Source of the DNA: Mytilus galloprovincialis
Taxonomy: Eukaryota > Mollusca > Bivalvia > Mytilida > Mytilidae
Length of the DNA stretch: 64,000 bases
Assembly (NCBI RefSeq): GCF_965363235.1
Contig: NC_134850.1
Span: 40,606,602-40,670,601 of the forward strand
Direction: 5' to 3'
In this document: in pieces, positions 10,261 to 22,960 of the stretch
Numbering within the stretch: position 1 is the first letter of the stretch
Layout of the letters: every line of letters begins with the position of its first letter
Notes under the pieces: generated by a model
What the model saw: the letters and a program-made list of their open reading frames with translations, nothing else
Databases searched by the model: none
What the model was told of the DNA's origin: nothing
Translations under genes and position numbers: made by a program

Positions 10261-12040
10261 TTTAAGAATGTTAAGTTGGTTTGATATGTGAGATATGTTT
10301 ATCAAAATTTCGTTCAAAGTCTATCGTTACACCGCTGAAGGAGTTAAACATCTTTATCACATGAAATGTTATTGCTTTCTAAATCAAAATTTTATTTTTT
10401 TTGTCTTATTCCCGAAACCATTACCTGAATGTAACATTAAGGCAAATAGGTGGATAGAACCCTTAATTGTCAGGCGACAAACAGTCATGTCTGGCTACTC
10501 ACTATTAGCGTCAAATTGAGTTTTTTTTTTAACCGTGATTCGTTAACTGAAAATATCCTTAATAAAATGATTAAACATTGGAATAATGAGATTGGATTTT
10601 TTTAAACTGTATTAATACCCCTCCCCCGAAAAATTTGCCACATGGCGTTTTACCCTGTCTGGTATACCCGCCTCTGATAATATATACTATATTCCAATAT
10701 ACAAATCTACATGTACAACCTACTGCAATATTACCCTCTGATATACATCCTGCCGATTTGATCCGATATATATACCACAGGCTGCAATATCACCAACTGA
10801 TATGTCCGACATGTCGGTGATATGCCATCCACTGTCTGATAAACCACCTTCTAATATTATATTTTTTATTATATAGACAAATCGTAGGGTGGGTTTTAAC
10901 TGCAGAATAAGTTAAGCTTGAAATTTCTTGTTTTTAGTTTTGACGTTATGTCTATGTTCTCTATGTTTGTTTCTTTACCATTTTCAAATGTCTGGAACTC
11001 CGAAGTTAGATCGGTTACCAACTTATTTTTTTTTTATTTTTCATTATCTTTTTAAAAGTTCTACATGTATACAATTTCTTTCAAAAAGCTTTAAGAAAAA
11101 ATAAATTCATGTAGTTAATACGTCTTATTTTGATTTAATTAAAGTGTGTGCTACATCATTATTTGTTTATGCTGAACTATTTTTTTTAGGTTTATAGTTA
11201 CATTCAGAATAAAATATGTAATACTATATATGTCTATGCTACCGTCGACGTATACATTTAATTTATTATTATCAACACACTTGCTATACATATGCTAACA
11301 TAGCATGCTATATTAAAAAAAGAGTGCCACACACTTAGTACGGTAAGAACCCTTGCAAAAACTATTTGAGGGCTACATAGGTGGCTTGTTGCAAGGCTAA
11401 ATGTCTGTTCCTATCCAACTTATACCCTCATTTTCCCGGCAACGGCAGTCCATATTTCCCAGACATTCACCCCAGACTATCTCTATTACACAATCTACCT
11501 ATTGTGTTTTTTTGTCAATTTGTTCTCATCCTGACCATGCATGAAATATTTGCCTTTGGACGTCAATCAACCAACAATCAATCAATCGAAATGTACTCAA
11601 CATGATTGTCTATACGTATACTTCTTTTCGAGAGAAGGGACGACTATAGCAATTTGATTTCAATTCGATTTCAATTTATTTAAAGTTTTTGACAAAAAAT
11701 AAATACTAGTAATCCCTTTGCTTGATGATTAACAACCCCCCATAATTATGGGTTTATTTAGGGGGAGGGGTATAACTTAAGGTCGGAACTATGGAACAGT
11801 TTAGCCCAACCAGCATACACTCATAGTTAAGATGGTTTTTTGAATTAAACCGAATAGAGAAATTGTATTCTTATGAATGAATAGGTTACATTTTCAAGTT
11901 TTATTTTTATAATATAAGTTTTTTTAGCAGATTACCTCATAGCAATTAATATAACATTTTTTTTTCATATATCTCGCACCAGTTCACATATCGGTATACT
12001 GGGACCTGTTAGTTTTCCCGGCAGTGTTGATTATAGAAAT
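10261..12040. other. Intergenic, AT-rich, nothing recognised
   Basis: It lies between the LINE pair and the SH3BGRL 5' region. Open frames here (for example at 10295, 10635 and 11381) are short, lysine/isoleucine/tyrosine-rich and show no splice logic or similarity. A 12-bp palindrome CCGACATGTCGG lies near 10808. Confidence 0.4.
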
Positions 12041-12145
12041 AGAAGATGTGGTATGATTGCTAATGAGACAACTCTCCAGAAGAGACCAAATGACACAGAA
12101 ATTAACAGCTAAAGGTCACGTTCGGGCCTTCAACAAAGAATCTAT
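12041..12145 (+). repeat. AGATGTGGTATGATTGC repeat, partial copy
   Basis: It opens with AGATGTGGTATGATTGC, then GAGACAACTCTCC and GGCCTTCAACAA, the hallmark order of a very common mussel interspersed repeat. Other copies here are at 31351, 40254 and 51270 (inverted), with a variant at 22690 and 27196. Confidence 0.7.
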
Positions 12146-12605
12146 TTGAGAAATATTACAAAAGAGGCAGCAAAGATGTCGAAAAAATTATACATATTGA
12201 TCACAGTTATTGAATACAGAAGAAATTGTTACAAAATCTTAAATTGCTACTGACTGTTGGAAGTAAGAAATTTTACGTCATCTGGTACCAAATGTATTAG
12301 TCCCAGACGTCGCCAGTAAAATTTGGTAAATGGATTATTTTTGGTAAGAAGTCCATAACTTTACACTTTAAGGATAAATATATCATATATGTAATCGTGT
12401 AAGCTTTCGTGTCAAATCATCAGAAAGTCTTTCGATTAATAAAAGATAATCCCCCTTCTCCACATGAATGAACTGATCCATTAAGTATGATATCAGATAA
12501 CATCGGGATGTGCCAATTGCTGCTGTATGTGAGTCAGCATCCTGATGATAACTTTCTGAGTAATATAGGATTTCATATATTTATTGTGTGTAATTTTCTA
12601 AAGCA

Positions 12606-15600
12606 ATGTCTGTGATTATATACATGACTTCAACAACGACAAACAGAGACGTAAGTTCATTTATTTGTTTGCAATATGATTTTGATTTGAATGCATACAC
12701 AATGAAATTATTTCGTTAAAAAGCTGAGTTTTCAGTTTTCCACAGCACTTCATCTAAAATGGTTTCCATGGTTATCTGTTTTTCACACTCCTTATTAAAT
12801 TATTGCAGGCTATCTATTTAATCGATTTGCAAAGGTCAATACAGTGTTATTATCGTTTGAGTTTTATATCTGTCTAAAAGATGTAAAAGATTACATGTAT
12901 AATCCTAACTAGATCTGAAAAAGGGGGGGGGGGGGCATTTACTGTTATCTTCATATTTGTTTTGAAATTTTGAGATACAATGGCATCCTAGCTAGTGAAA
13001 ATATATACATTCTCCAAACATTTTGTCATTGCATGTGTTTATAATGCATTGCATATGCCCAATCTGATCACGCACCCCCTGCTTTTTAATCATCTTTTTG
13101 TTTCTGATTTGTCATACGAGACGTACAGAAGATTTCGTTAATTAGTCTGTTTATTAACTAGGAAATGAAAAATATTCACATGTGAATGCATTCATGATGA
13201 ATCTGTATGTCATCTCACGCTGATATATAAGGGGTACATTGTAGGGAAATCTTATAATTCGCTTAAGCTCATTTATTATCCGTCTGATGTATAATTGTAT
13301 AATCGTTTGGTAAAGTAAAACTATCGACTTTGAACTTACTGTAAACATGCAGCATTAATGTCAATTTTCTCACTATCCTAATACATGTTTTATGATGTAT
13401 TGCTTGAAGGATATGATTATTTTTTTACGAAAAATTGATACATAATATCGTTGATGTTCAGAACATATGTTCGACCTTGAACGATGTTGTATACAAAACT
13501 TTAAGATAAGTGTGCTTAAAATCTTGTAATTTAAAACGTATAAAACTAAGTTAAGGATACTTTGATGTTAAAATTTGGTCAAACACATGTTTTACGCACA
13601 TAATGTGTGTATTTTGTAAGGTTGTAAGACTAAATTTTATATCACGACCAGATAATTACACGGAAACCAGTTACCTATAGCTACCATGATTTATATACGG
13701 AAGAAAAATGTAGAGGATAACATATATTTATCCAAGTGGAAACACTTTGGAGTGGTTAGATTTTTATCAGTATTTCATATTTTTTTTATAATTCGTGTTC
13801 TTTAGTACATTTTCCGCTCTGTAAGAATGTTGGCACATGCATATCTTTCCGGTGTTAGGCTGACAAACCGCTTGACGAAAGTATTGCTAAATTATAGAAC
13901 AAAATTAGGATCTACATGATCTACACAAATTGATCCGTTTTCCTTTTTTCTATTTTTAGCTAACCTGGCACGAATTGTCGTCCGTCGCTAACTTTTACAA
14001 AAATCTTCTCCTCTGAAACTACTAGGCTAAATTTAACCAAACTTGGCCACAATCATCATTTGGGTATCTAGTTTGAAAAATGCGTCTGGAGAATATTTTA
14101 ACATGAAAACTTATCAGCGATTAAAGTTCATCAAAAATTTAGCTCACCTGGCCCGAATTGTCGTCCGTCGCTAACTTCTACTCTGAAACTACGTGGCCAA
14201 ATTTAACCAAACTTGGCCACAATCATCATTTGGGTATCTAGTTTGAAAAATGCGTCCGGAGAATATTTTAACACGAAAAATTATCAGCGATTAAAGTTCA
14301 TCAAAAATTTAGCTCACCTGGCCCGAATTGTCGTCCGTCGCTAACTTCTCCTCTGAAACTACGTGGCAAAATTTAACCAAACTTGGCCACAATCATCATT
14401 TGGGTATCTAGTTTGAAAAATGCGTCCGGAGAATATTTTAACAAGAAAAATTATCAGCGATTAAAGTTCATCAAAAATGGATAATTATATTTTGGTCCAC
14501 AATGTTGCAGTGTCTAATGTTGAGAATACACATAGACCTAGGTGAGCGACACAGACACAGGCTTTATAGAACATCTAGTTGGACGACTTTGGGCAATTTC
14601 AAAAATATAATGGTGATTATATCTACCATAGATTTTCATTAGGTTTTATGGTGATAATACAATGAATAAATTCGTTCAGTATGATTTCTCATTTTAGATA
14701 TACCACAAGCAAAGCAGAATAAAACTTGTTCTTGAGGGAAAAGGAATAAAATACGAAGAAGTAGATCTATGTAAGGACAAGGAAAAGCGAGATTATATGA
14801 GAGAAAAAGCAGGAATTCCAGACTTACTGCCACCACAAATCTTCAATGGAGACACATACTGTGGGGTAATATAGTACTTAGATCAATATAAATACATCTA
14901 TAGTTACTATTGAGTTCAAACTTTCGAAATAAACATTTTTGACGGAGCAACCAATAGGACTGTATTATAGTCTTGGTGTCCATTTAAAAAATAAATATTA
15001 TTACAACTGGATATTCTGTTTCGAAACAGGAAAACAAAAGTATGCAAAGATGTGATAACTAGGTGGTATTTTGTGATCTGATATTAATAGCGTATTGATT
15101 AAAAACCTAAATCTTACTAAAATTACAACTCTGATTAACTGTCAGTTGACACTCTATACAGTACTTACAGAAGCCTGGTACACCAGCCATCTCGCATTCT
15201 AAATTAAAATGCTGATGTATCATATTCATTTTGTAGAGCTGATACGATACCATAAGTATTGTTCTGTGTGCCATCTGTATTTTCTAATTTAAGTCCGAAA
15301 AGGTTTTTTTAAATGCCAGCAATGGTAGAAAAAGTATTTTATTGTTTGAACAACTTTTTGGTCGTTTTTGCTATTTGATTAAATATATTGGTGAAACTAC
15401 TACCTTAGGTGCAATGGTGTTTAATGTTTCATATATACAATGGCGTATTTCTGGTACCTGCTTAGACTTGCTACAATTCCCTTTCTATTATTTCTCTCTT
15501 ACTAATTTATATGTTTAGTGATAAGTGCCAGCCTATTGATTGCCCTTGGAGAAAGGGCTTCCTCCTGCAGATGTCAGTATAATTGTAATCTCCTAGTTAT

Positions 15601-18600
15601 AGCAGTAAAATTATTAAAGGGGCAAAATTGAAAAAAAAAAGACAAACCATAATTAGGAAGGGACATGTAGCAAGTCTAGTACCTGCTTTTCATTTCTAAC
15701 CAAGACGTCTATTTATAATCTTTCCTTTTAGCTCTTGTCTGCAGTTATACAGTTAAAAATTGTTAACATTAGTATAAACATATTTTATTAATAAATTCCC
15801 CATGTATAATACTAGTGGTTACAAGCACATATGAAATCAAGTAATTCATCAGACTGGAGACGAAGACATGGGCAGTGGTCTTATATAAATCAATTCAAGA
15901 TCTAAAACTGAATTACATAACCATATGTACATGCTTATAGGTAGACAGATGTGTATTGAAGATATATTGAATACAATAACCTAAATATAGATCATTATAG
16001 ATGATATTTAGATATGTCTATGTATAAACACAAATGAGTACGTGAAATTCTTTACTATGTCGGAGAATGACAAAAATATGATTTACGTTTACTTTTAATA
16101 TAACATTCAGTAAAAAGCGAGAAGAGATGAACAAGATTGTAATTCAACACTGTCTGCAAGGTCCAGTCTTTGTTTCACTGTTAACGGAGAACAGTGTACT
16201 AACATGAGCATCACAACGGTGCCACGTGTGGATCAGGATCTGCTTTCCCTTCCGGAACTGAAGATCACCCGAAGTTTTAGTGGGGTTCTTGTTGCTCAGT
16301 CTTTTGTTTTCTATATGTTGTGTTTTGTGTACTATTGTTTATCTGGTTTTTTTTCTGGCATTGTCATTTTATTGTCAACTTGTAGTGTACAAATATCAGA
16401 CATATCATGTGAAATTCAGTATACATGTATTAAAAGTGTTTTGTCCGATATCAATCAGTTTGTCTATATGTGGTTACATAGAATTTCGTATACTTCAAAC
16501 ATCTCCAGGATCGGATTCTGTCGTTTTTAGAGGAGGGGTTTTCAACCCAAAACTAAAGGGGGATCAAACCATATGTCCCAATTCAAAAATTTTGCTTGTC
16601 AAAAAAGGGAGTTCTTACCCCCGGACCCCCTTTTGATCCGCCACTGCATTTTTGACTAATCAAATGTTTACTTTTAGTCCTTCTTATGATACCTCGAATA
16701 ATTCAACTTGCCCCATCCTCTATAGTTTATCGTCAGTGACCTGGTCGTAGTGTGTGGAATATAACAACTTGATCATTCTCGGGTTGTAGTTGTGACTAAC
16801 ATTCATTGATGCTTAATTTCTTATCTCTAAGATATTGCACTAACAAAGAAATGCAATTATTATAATGAGAAATGATAATCAAATCGTCATTCTTATATGA
16901 CCGTTCTTATACATGACGTCAAATCAAACTCAAAGTAACGACCTTTATCTTTTTTGACATTTTCTTCTGAATTTCAATTTCGATTTCTTTGATTAAACAT
17001 AAATACATTACAGAAATGCCTGAAGATATTACCCTTACATTTCCTCAAAACATACACTACGTTACAGGCACAATGTGCATGTATATGCATGTGCATTGAA
17101 TCATATATTTACATGACTCAGCTGTTGAAAAAGTAATTGCCTTTTGGTTATTTTGATATCAAGCGACTATGCAATTATATGCTTTAGTGTCGTTTTCGAT
17201 GTATACGGCCTTCACACTTTTATTTCTCAGTTATTTTGTAATGTGAGAATAGGATATCGTTTAAGAATAAAAGTGCATAATTATCATCTGAACCTCAAGT
17301 TTATACTGAACCAAAACAATCACTCAGACCACACTTAGAAATATTTTGGTTTGCTCAAACCCTACTCAAAGGTACGAGTAGAAATAGTAGGCAAAAAGAA
17401 ATTTAAGTGTCAAATGTTATAAGTCTTCATGCCTATCTGATTAAAAAAAATCATATCAGGACAATACAAGTTTTTGAGTAGGCAGCTATTTTATGGGTAT
17501 ATAGGTAGGGTTAAGGCAAGCAAAACATATTCTTTTTCATCGCCTTACCAATTTTCATTTTTTCATGAGAAAGATGCCATTTACCACGTTTCCTTTTTTC
17601 ATGTCACAGTTGACTGATTTTGTGTTTTCTGCTATTAAAACTAGTGAAAAGTTTGTCTGAACCTTTCTGGATTTTTCTTGTGTTTAGTAACCGTGTTATT
17701 TCAACCACAAGCTCCTTTTTATACTAATTGCCTTTAAAACTTAGCAGACGAAACAGTCGCACAATTGTATAATAGAGACATTCACAAGTATTTATTTCTG
17801 TTTTATGAAGCGATAATCGTTCATTAAAAGTTTACTTTATGGCTGTAAAAACAAATATACATTAACTAGATCTAATTCTAAACTTTCGGTATATATGCTG
17901 TAATCAGTTGAAATACTCATGCATCACAAGTCACGATCGTTCAGCGGTTATCTAGTTCAAAAGACAATAAAAAAAGTGTATGTGCCAGCATGTCATAAAT
18001 AAAGAGCCCAACGGACTTGAATGACTTGAAGTCTGTATAGTCTTTATTTACATATATATACCACTCGTCTAAACATCAACTCAACAATGTTAGATCTGTA
18101 AATTTGCTTTCGCAAATTTTTTGTTCTTCCCTCGCCGGGATTCGAACCCATGCTACTGAGATATCGTGACACCAAATCGCCTGCACTGTAGCCGTCCCGC
18201 TAGACCACACGACCACCTGGGCTTAAAAAAATAAAGCTTTCGGTGGCCGTGTGTTACCTTTCCTCGTCAGTTTTAATCTAGCGGCGTACTACAGTACATG
18301 ATATATAAGGCATGGAGATGTTATTGTTACAGATCAGCTCAATTATCTATAGTAAAGGATCCTACAAATTAATGAAAGATACAGTCACAGAAATATATAC
18401 TATAGTTGTAGAGACACCTGCCGAGAGTTAAATGCCTTGTCTTTATCTAAATATTGTTTGTTTGCATTTGTTATTGCTGTCTTGTAGAGGTTTACAGAAC
18501 ATTCCATACTATTCACATTAAACTATAAATAGACAAACCTTGTGATCTTCAGCAAATAGAGCCTGGGGTGGAAGACACCAAAGCGATATTCAAATTCACA

Positions 18601-19040
18601 GTCGAAAACATGCATGATTGAAAACACCATGGCACAAACGAAAACATCAAAAGACAAACAACAGTACACAAAACTTAGCATAAAAAGCATGAGCAACAAG
18701 ACTCCCACTAAAAACCAGGTTATCTTAGTGGCTTCAGAAGAGTAAGTAGACCCTGCTACACACATGGCACCTGTCGTTTTGTTCGTGTTAGTACAAATTT
18801 GGTAATAAGTATCATTTGGTGAAGTCACATAACAGAAATAAGGATGGTGCAAACTACTTAGATCACAGGGGTATAGTGTATACATCATTCATAATTAAGA
18901 TAGTGTATTCAAGTTTTGTAATGCTGTCCAAATAACTGTAGACTTGTTTCTTCAATATTTTATTACTGTTTTAGGATTTCCAGTCCTTTGATGATGCACT
19001 GGAAGCAGGGACGTTACAAGAATTTTTACTCCTGAAATGA
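12606..19040 (+). CDS. SH3BGRL: SH3 domain-binding glutamic acid-rich-like protein (thioredoxin fold)
   Basis: Three coding exons, all phase 0: 12606-12650 (15 codons), 14698-14865 (56) and 18975-19040 (21 plus TGA), giving 92 aa against 93 for human SH3BGRL3 and 114 for SH3BGRL. The protein starts MSVIIYMTSTTTNRD, has RIKLVLEGKGIKYEEVDL and the cis-proline loop PPQIFNGDTYCG (residues 60-71), and ends FDDALEAGTLQEFLLLK. That order matches the family (RDEMR, PPQIVNGDQYCG, LQEFLKLA). Known members are small cytosolic glutaredoxin-like proteins lacking a catalytic CxxC; this one lacks it too, having only Cys35 (DLCKD) and Cys70, so a redox enzyme role is unlikely. Which vertebrate paralogue is closest is uncertain. 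Introns are 2.0 and 4.1 kb and carry several repeats. Confidence 0.92.
12912..12936. repeat. Poly-G run in SH3BGRL intron 1
   Basis: An uninterrupted run of about 14 G starts near 12922, unusual in this AT-rich sequence and prone to length error. Confidence 0.6.
13959..14551 (+). mobile_element. Three-unit tandem-core element with CTCACCTGG ends
   Basis: Units begin near 13959, 14141 and 14311 (periods about 182 and 170). Each has GAATTGTCGTCCGTCGC, AACTTGGCCACAATCATC and GGAGAATATTTTAAC. The left boundary of units 2 and 3 is GCTCACCTGG; the right end of the element reads CCTAGGTGAGCG, so it shares termini with family A although the core differs. It lies in SH3BGRL intron 1, 150 bases before exon 2. 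Confidence 0.65.
14866..16139. other. SH3BGRL intron 2, first part: nothing recognised
   Basis: AT-rich intron sequence with no repeat family or exon that I can identify. Confidence 0.4.
16140..16520 (+). repeat. Abundant GGGGTTCTTGTTGCTCAG repeat, copy 1
   Basis: It contains CCCTTCCGGAACTGAAGATC, AGTGGGGTTCTTGTTGCTC and GTTTTGTGTACTATTG, a well-conserved order shared with copies at 18523 (inverted) and 62555. It lies in SH3BGRL intron 2. Its T-rich strand leaves long open frames (108 and 118 codons) predicting hydrophobic peptides; I regard these as by-products. Confidence 0.7.
16521..16648 (-). repeat. GGCGGATCC short inverted-repeat element (truncated copy)
   Basis: Its right end reads GATCCGCCACTG, with G- and C-runs inside (GGAGGGG, CCCCCGGACCCCC) and the ATATGTCCC block shared with the copies at 28507, 53000, 55769 and 58340. 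The left end is degraded. Confidence 0.55.
17341..17529. mobile_element. Small MITE-like element with AAACCCTAC ends
   Basis: The left end reads GGTTTGCTCAAACCCTAC, and the right end read inversely is GCTTGCCTTAACCCTAC, an imperfect 17-18-bp inverted pair. The interior block CTTCATGCCTATCTGA recurs inverted at 52265-52400. Non-coding, in SH3BGRL intron 2. Confidence 0.5.
17995..18226 (-). mobile_element. tRNA-derived SINE
   Basis: Read on the minus strand, the head starts near 18226 with an A box TGGTCTAGCGGG (18207-18196) and a B box GGTTCGAATCC (18148-18138), the two RNA polymerase III promoter parts. An unrelated body with AAATTTGCGAAAGCAAATTT, a small hairpin, follows, and then a tail ending near 17995. 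The body makes it a SINE rather than a tRNA gene. Molluscs carry V-SINE and Meta-SINE families of this shape; which one this is needs a library comparison. Confidence 0.75.
18523..18745 (-). repeat. GGGGTTCTTGTTGCTCAG repeat, copy 2 (inverted, degraded)
   Basis: On the minus strand it reads AGTGGGAGTCTTGTTGCTC, GTTTTGTGTACTGTTG and GTGCCATGGTGTTTTC, matching the copies at 16140 and 62555. It lies in SH3BGRL intron 2, only 230 bases from exon 3. Confidence 0.65.
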
Positions 19041-19455
19041 GTGTATGGATGAATTTTTAAATGGTAAGCTTTTCTAAAGTAACATACACAGAAGGCTGAA
19101 GTCATTGTTAAGTCTATAATTAGAACAGTATCAGTAGCATCGTCTTAATGGAATTACTATTTACATTATATGCGGTAGGTCGTTCAAGACAATTTCTGTA
19201 GTTTAGTAAGAAAACAACGATGTTAACAATAGATCACAATAGGAAAAAATATAATTGAAAATCGCTTCTTTTTTAGTATATATAACTCCCTATAAAGACT
19301 TTTTATGAATGAATAAAAAGACAGTGATTTTAAAAGTAACACGTGCTAGTTACTAAATTTCGTTGGTTTTTTTTCAACTTGCTGTTGATGCTTTCCCGAA
19401 TTGAAAGTTGACTTGACAGATCTTGATAATTATCTTTTTAAACATCTAATTGTTT
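19041..19455. other. SH3BGRL 3' flank
   Basis: It holds the 3' UTR and the stretch up to the duplication. A splice-donor-like AAATGGTAAGC lies 30 bases after the stop, so a 3' UTR intron is possible. Nothing else is recognised. Confidence 0.35.
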
Positions 19456-20289
19456 TAAATATGTGTATGTCGTACAACTTTTGGACGTCTTACTCGTTGT
19501 TATATATTTTTTAAATTAAGAAAGCACTAAAATTTATTATTTTAATAAATTGAAGAAACATTAGCAACAATCAGAGATGACTTTGCAATGTCAAAAATTA
19601 TAAGACTATTAAAATTATTCGGCATAAATCTAAAAATAAAAGTCTTCGATTTGTATGGTATTTTCATAAATGTGATCGTACAGTGTCTGAGTTCATCGTT
19701 GATAACTAATGGAAAAAGCACCAATTATACCAATAAAGGGTGCACTTTTAATATAAAAGTTACTGTAGCATTTTATTATTCAAATATAACTAATATGTTA
19801 GTACATAAATATGCACAATTTGTACAAGATATTGTTAAATCCAGAAGATAACTTTCTATTTTCAGTGAATGATGCCTGTTATGTGCTAGAAGACGTATGC
19901 TGAAGAATGCAAGAACTACAAAGAAATGTTTCTACTTTTATATATAAAGTGCAATTCTATAAGAAAACAATGCAATTCCGTGTCGTATTTGTTTTTAAAG
20001 ATGTCATTTGCTTGTAGAACTGAATATGGATTTAACAATTTTGTATCGTGAAAATCTTATATCGAAATAAAATTACAGTTATTTTTTACTACCTATTTTA
20101 CTCTTTTGTCTTCTCCGATAAGCTTAGATAGTTCTAAAATTCTGATGGTTAATGAGCATTTGTAATTAAACTGTAAATGTTTGGCGAAGTACAGTTTGCG
20201 ATTTATTTAAGATTCGAATCTCTTTCGACTCTCTAACAGGCCTCAAATTAATGAATTTACTGATGTAATAGTTTAATCTAAGTGATAAA

Positions 20290-20905
20290 ATTGAAAATGG
20301 AAATTGGGAATGTGTCTAAGAGACAACAACCCGACCATAGAACAGACAACAACAGATGGTCACCAATGGGTCTTCAATGTAGCGATAAACTCTCCCGATC
20401 GGAGACGTCCTTCAGCTAGCCCCTAAACAAATATACATATACTAGTTCAGTGATAATGGACGCCATACTAAACACCAAATTACACACAAGAAACCAAAAT
20501 TAAAAATCATACAAGACTAACAAAGGTCAGAGGCTCCTAACTTGGGACAAAAATATGGCGGGGTTAAACATGTTTTGTTTAGATCTCAACCCTCCTCATT
20601 TACCTCTAGCCAATGCAGAAAAGAAAAGGCATAACCATACGCACAGTAAAATTCAGTTCCAGAGAAGTCCGAGTCCGATGTCAGAAGAGGTAACAAAAGA
20701 AAATAATACAGAAATAACAACAGACTACTAGTAGTTACTGAAATGCCAGCTCCAGACCTCAATTAAACTGATTGAAAGATTATTTCTTCATCATATGAAT
20801 ATCAGGCACAATCCCTCCTGTTAGGGTTCAGTATTATACCATCATAAAATATATGAGAAGAACATAACCCGTGTCATGCCAACAGCTGATTGGTGATAAA
20901 ATTGT
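20290..20905 (+). repeat. GAGACAACAACCCGACC interspersed repeat (in duplication copy 1)
   Basis: It opens GGGAATGTGTC then GAGACAACAACCCGACC, and includes CGTCCTTCAGCTAGCCCC, GTCAGAGGCTCCTAACTTG and GCCAGCTCCAGACCTCA, a long, very common mussel repeat. It is repeated at 24796-25411 by the duplication. A shorter copy is at 53101 and a fragment at 56775. Confidence 0.75.
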
Positions 20906-21218
20906 TTATTTTTTTAAATAAATGTGTTTAATTCCGATGCAAAGCCCCTATAATATATTTCATAGCAAACGAAAAAATAGATGCAAATCGTGTCAATATC
21001 AAAGCCCTTATTCTGACTTGTAGCTTGCTTGATTGAAGATCTATCTCATTGTTGAAGGCTGCACGGTTTAAATACATTACAATGCTTAAATCCAGGCTAT
21101 TAAGACTCTGTTGGATGGTTATTTCATTCATCATATCAAATCCTCTTATTTTATGCATCCACATTTTTTTATTGAATCAAACAAGACACAGGACAATTAT
21201 ACTTAAGTCTTATTAAAA

Positions 21219-21276
21219 TATAGAACTCTGATTTCGTTATACTCCATATGAAGTATAACGAAATCAGAGCTCTATA
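21219..21276. repeat. Inverted repeat, 25-bp arms with 8-bp spacer (copy 1)
   Basis: Left arm 21219-21243 and right arm 21252-21276 pair at 24 of 25 positions; the inner 18 bases (CTCTGATTTCGTTATACT) pair perfectly. The spacer is CCATATGA (21244-21251). Confidence 0.85.
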
Positions 21277-21830
21277 TATAATAATTAGACTGGACAGTAT
21301 TAGTACTCCATTTAGTGTGTGTATATACAAACATGCATTACAAACCATGACGGGAAAACACAATTTACTAGAAATGCAACAACATAAGTTAAATTCAAAA
21401 TCGCTTGTTTCCCTTTTTACAGTGAATAGAAATTCTTTATTGAAATATTTATTATGAAGATATGTTATGATTGTCAAGGAGACAAGTATTTAACCAAAGT
21501 CTAAATGAAGTGGATGTAAGCAATTATAGACAACCGAACGGCCTTCAACAATGAGGGAAAATGCACCGTATATATTCGGCTATGAAAGGCTTTGACATAA
21601 AAAAAATAAATATATAAACAATTTTAGTGAGAAAACTAACGGTTAATCTGTAAAAATGGGACCTTACGGGTTTAAATGTCAATGATTTGTATGGCAATGA
21701 AAAGAACTTATGCATTTAACTATCCTATATACTTGGTCCCAGATGCATCTAGTCAGACATTTCATTTAACGATATCAATATACATTTGTTGCTCAAAAGC
21801 TCAGCTTGGTCAATACAAAGCAGAGAAAAA

Positions 21831-22087
21831 CAAGAATGTGTCCTAGTACACGGATACCGAACTCGCACTGTCATTTCATATGTTAAGTGGATTGTGACAT
21901 TGGGGCCAAAACTATAATTTCGCAGTAAAATTAGAAAGATCATAATTATCATAGGGAACATGTGTACTAAGATTCAAGTTGATTGAACTTTAACTTTATC
22001 AAAAACCTAAAACTTTAATCTGAAGCGGGACAGAGGGACGGACGAAAGGACGCACAGACAGAATAAAACAATAAATTGGGCATAAAA
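21831..22087 (+). mobile_element. Family B tandem-core element, single core unit (duplication copy 1)
   Basis: It starts CAAGAATGTGTCC, has one core unit, then GGGACGGACGAAAGGACG and an end GGGCATAAAAATG. Compare 5969 (two units) and 31600 (four units). Confidence 0.6.
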
Positions 22088-22689
22088 ATGAAAATTGGTA
22101 TAGATTGTTATCAGCAGCATGTCTACCTCTTAATTAGTCCAGAACAACAAACTCCACTTAAAGCTAGAATAATCATTCAAACAAGTTCTATAATAGTAGT
22201 CAGGGAATCTATCAAAGGGATAGACCGATAGGTTGCTGAACAACAACTGGTCGCCTACCATATATATATAGAGAGAGGGGGGCTAAGAGGAAACAATATT
22301 GGACGAGAATTGTGTGTTATTTACGAAGCCAATACAGCGAGGCCCTTCAAATGTTCCGAGTAAATAATGAGATAAGACAAGGTAATATTACAATATTTAG
22401 CGTAATATTTGTGTCAGGCACTACCTCATTGCTGTCTGCTTTGTCGACTGGTATTCACACAAATGCTTTCCGATAACTTGAAGCCTATGTCTAATCCGGG
22501 AACTGCATATATTGATATATCAATATATCAATATGTCATACCTTCTTATTTTCATATTAATTGAAATTAGTTATGTATATCGGATTTCTGTATTTATAAT
22601 TTTATATCAATGTTAACAATAAAAAAATATCATATTTGGTTACTTGGTTTTCTAGTTTACAACCTATTGACGCTGAATGAGGTTGAGTA

Positions 22690-22960
22690 GACTGAATGAG
22701 AAGACATCATATGAGTGCCAATAAGACAACTCTCCATCCAGAAAAGTAAACAATTATGGGTCAAAGTATGGCCTTCAACACGGAGCATTGGCTCACACCG
22801 ATCATCAGCAAGATATAAAGGGCAACAAAAGACTAGTGTAATACAATTCAAACAGGAAATTACCAACGGTCTAATATATATAAAAAAAACGAGAAAAACA
22901 AATGAAGCACACCATCAAGCGACAACCAATGAACAAAACTGACTAATGATATTAGACTAT
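22690..22960 (+). repeat. Variant of the AGATGTGGTATGATTGC repeat (both duplication copies; second at 27196-27466)
   Basis: It has GAGTGCCAATAAGACAACTC, then TGGCCTTCAACACGGAG and CATCAAGCGACAACCA, the same block order as the copy at 40254, with more substitutions. Confidence 0.55.

Noticed and set aside
18121-18226. A tRNA gene on the minus strand
   Set aside because: The A and B boxes are good, but the cloverleaf does not close and an unrelated SINE body follows directly.
21219-21276. A functional lox-type site
   Set aside because: Only the geometry fits; the bases are not those of any known site and no recombinase gene is in the window. Kept only as a lead.
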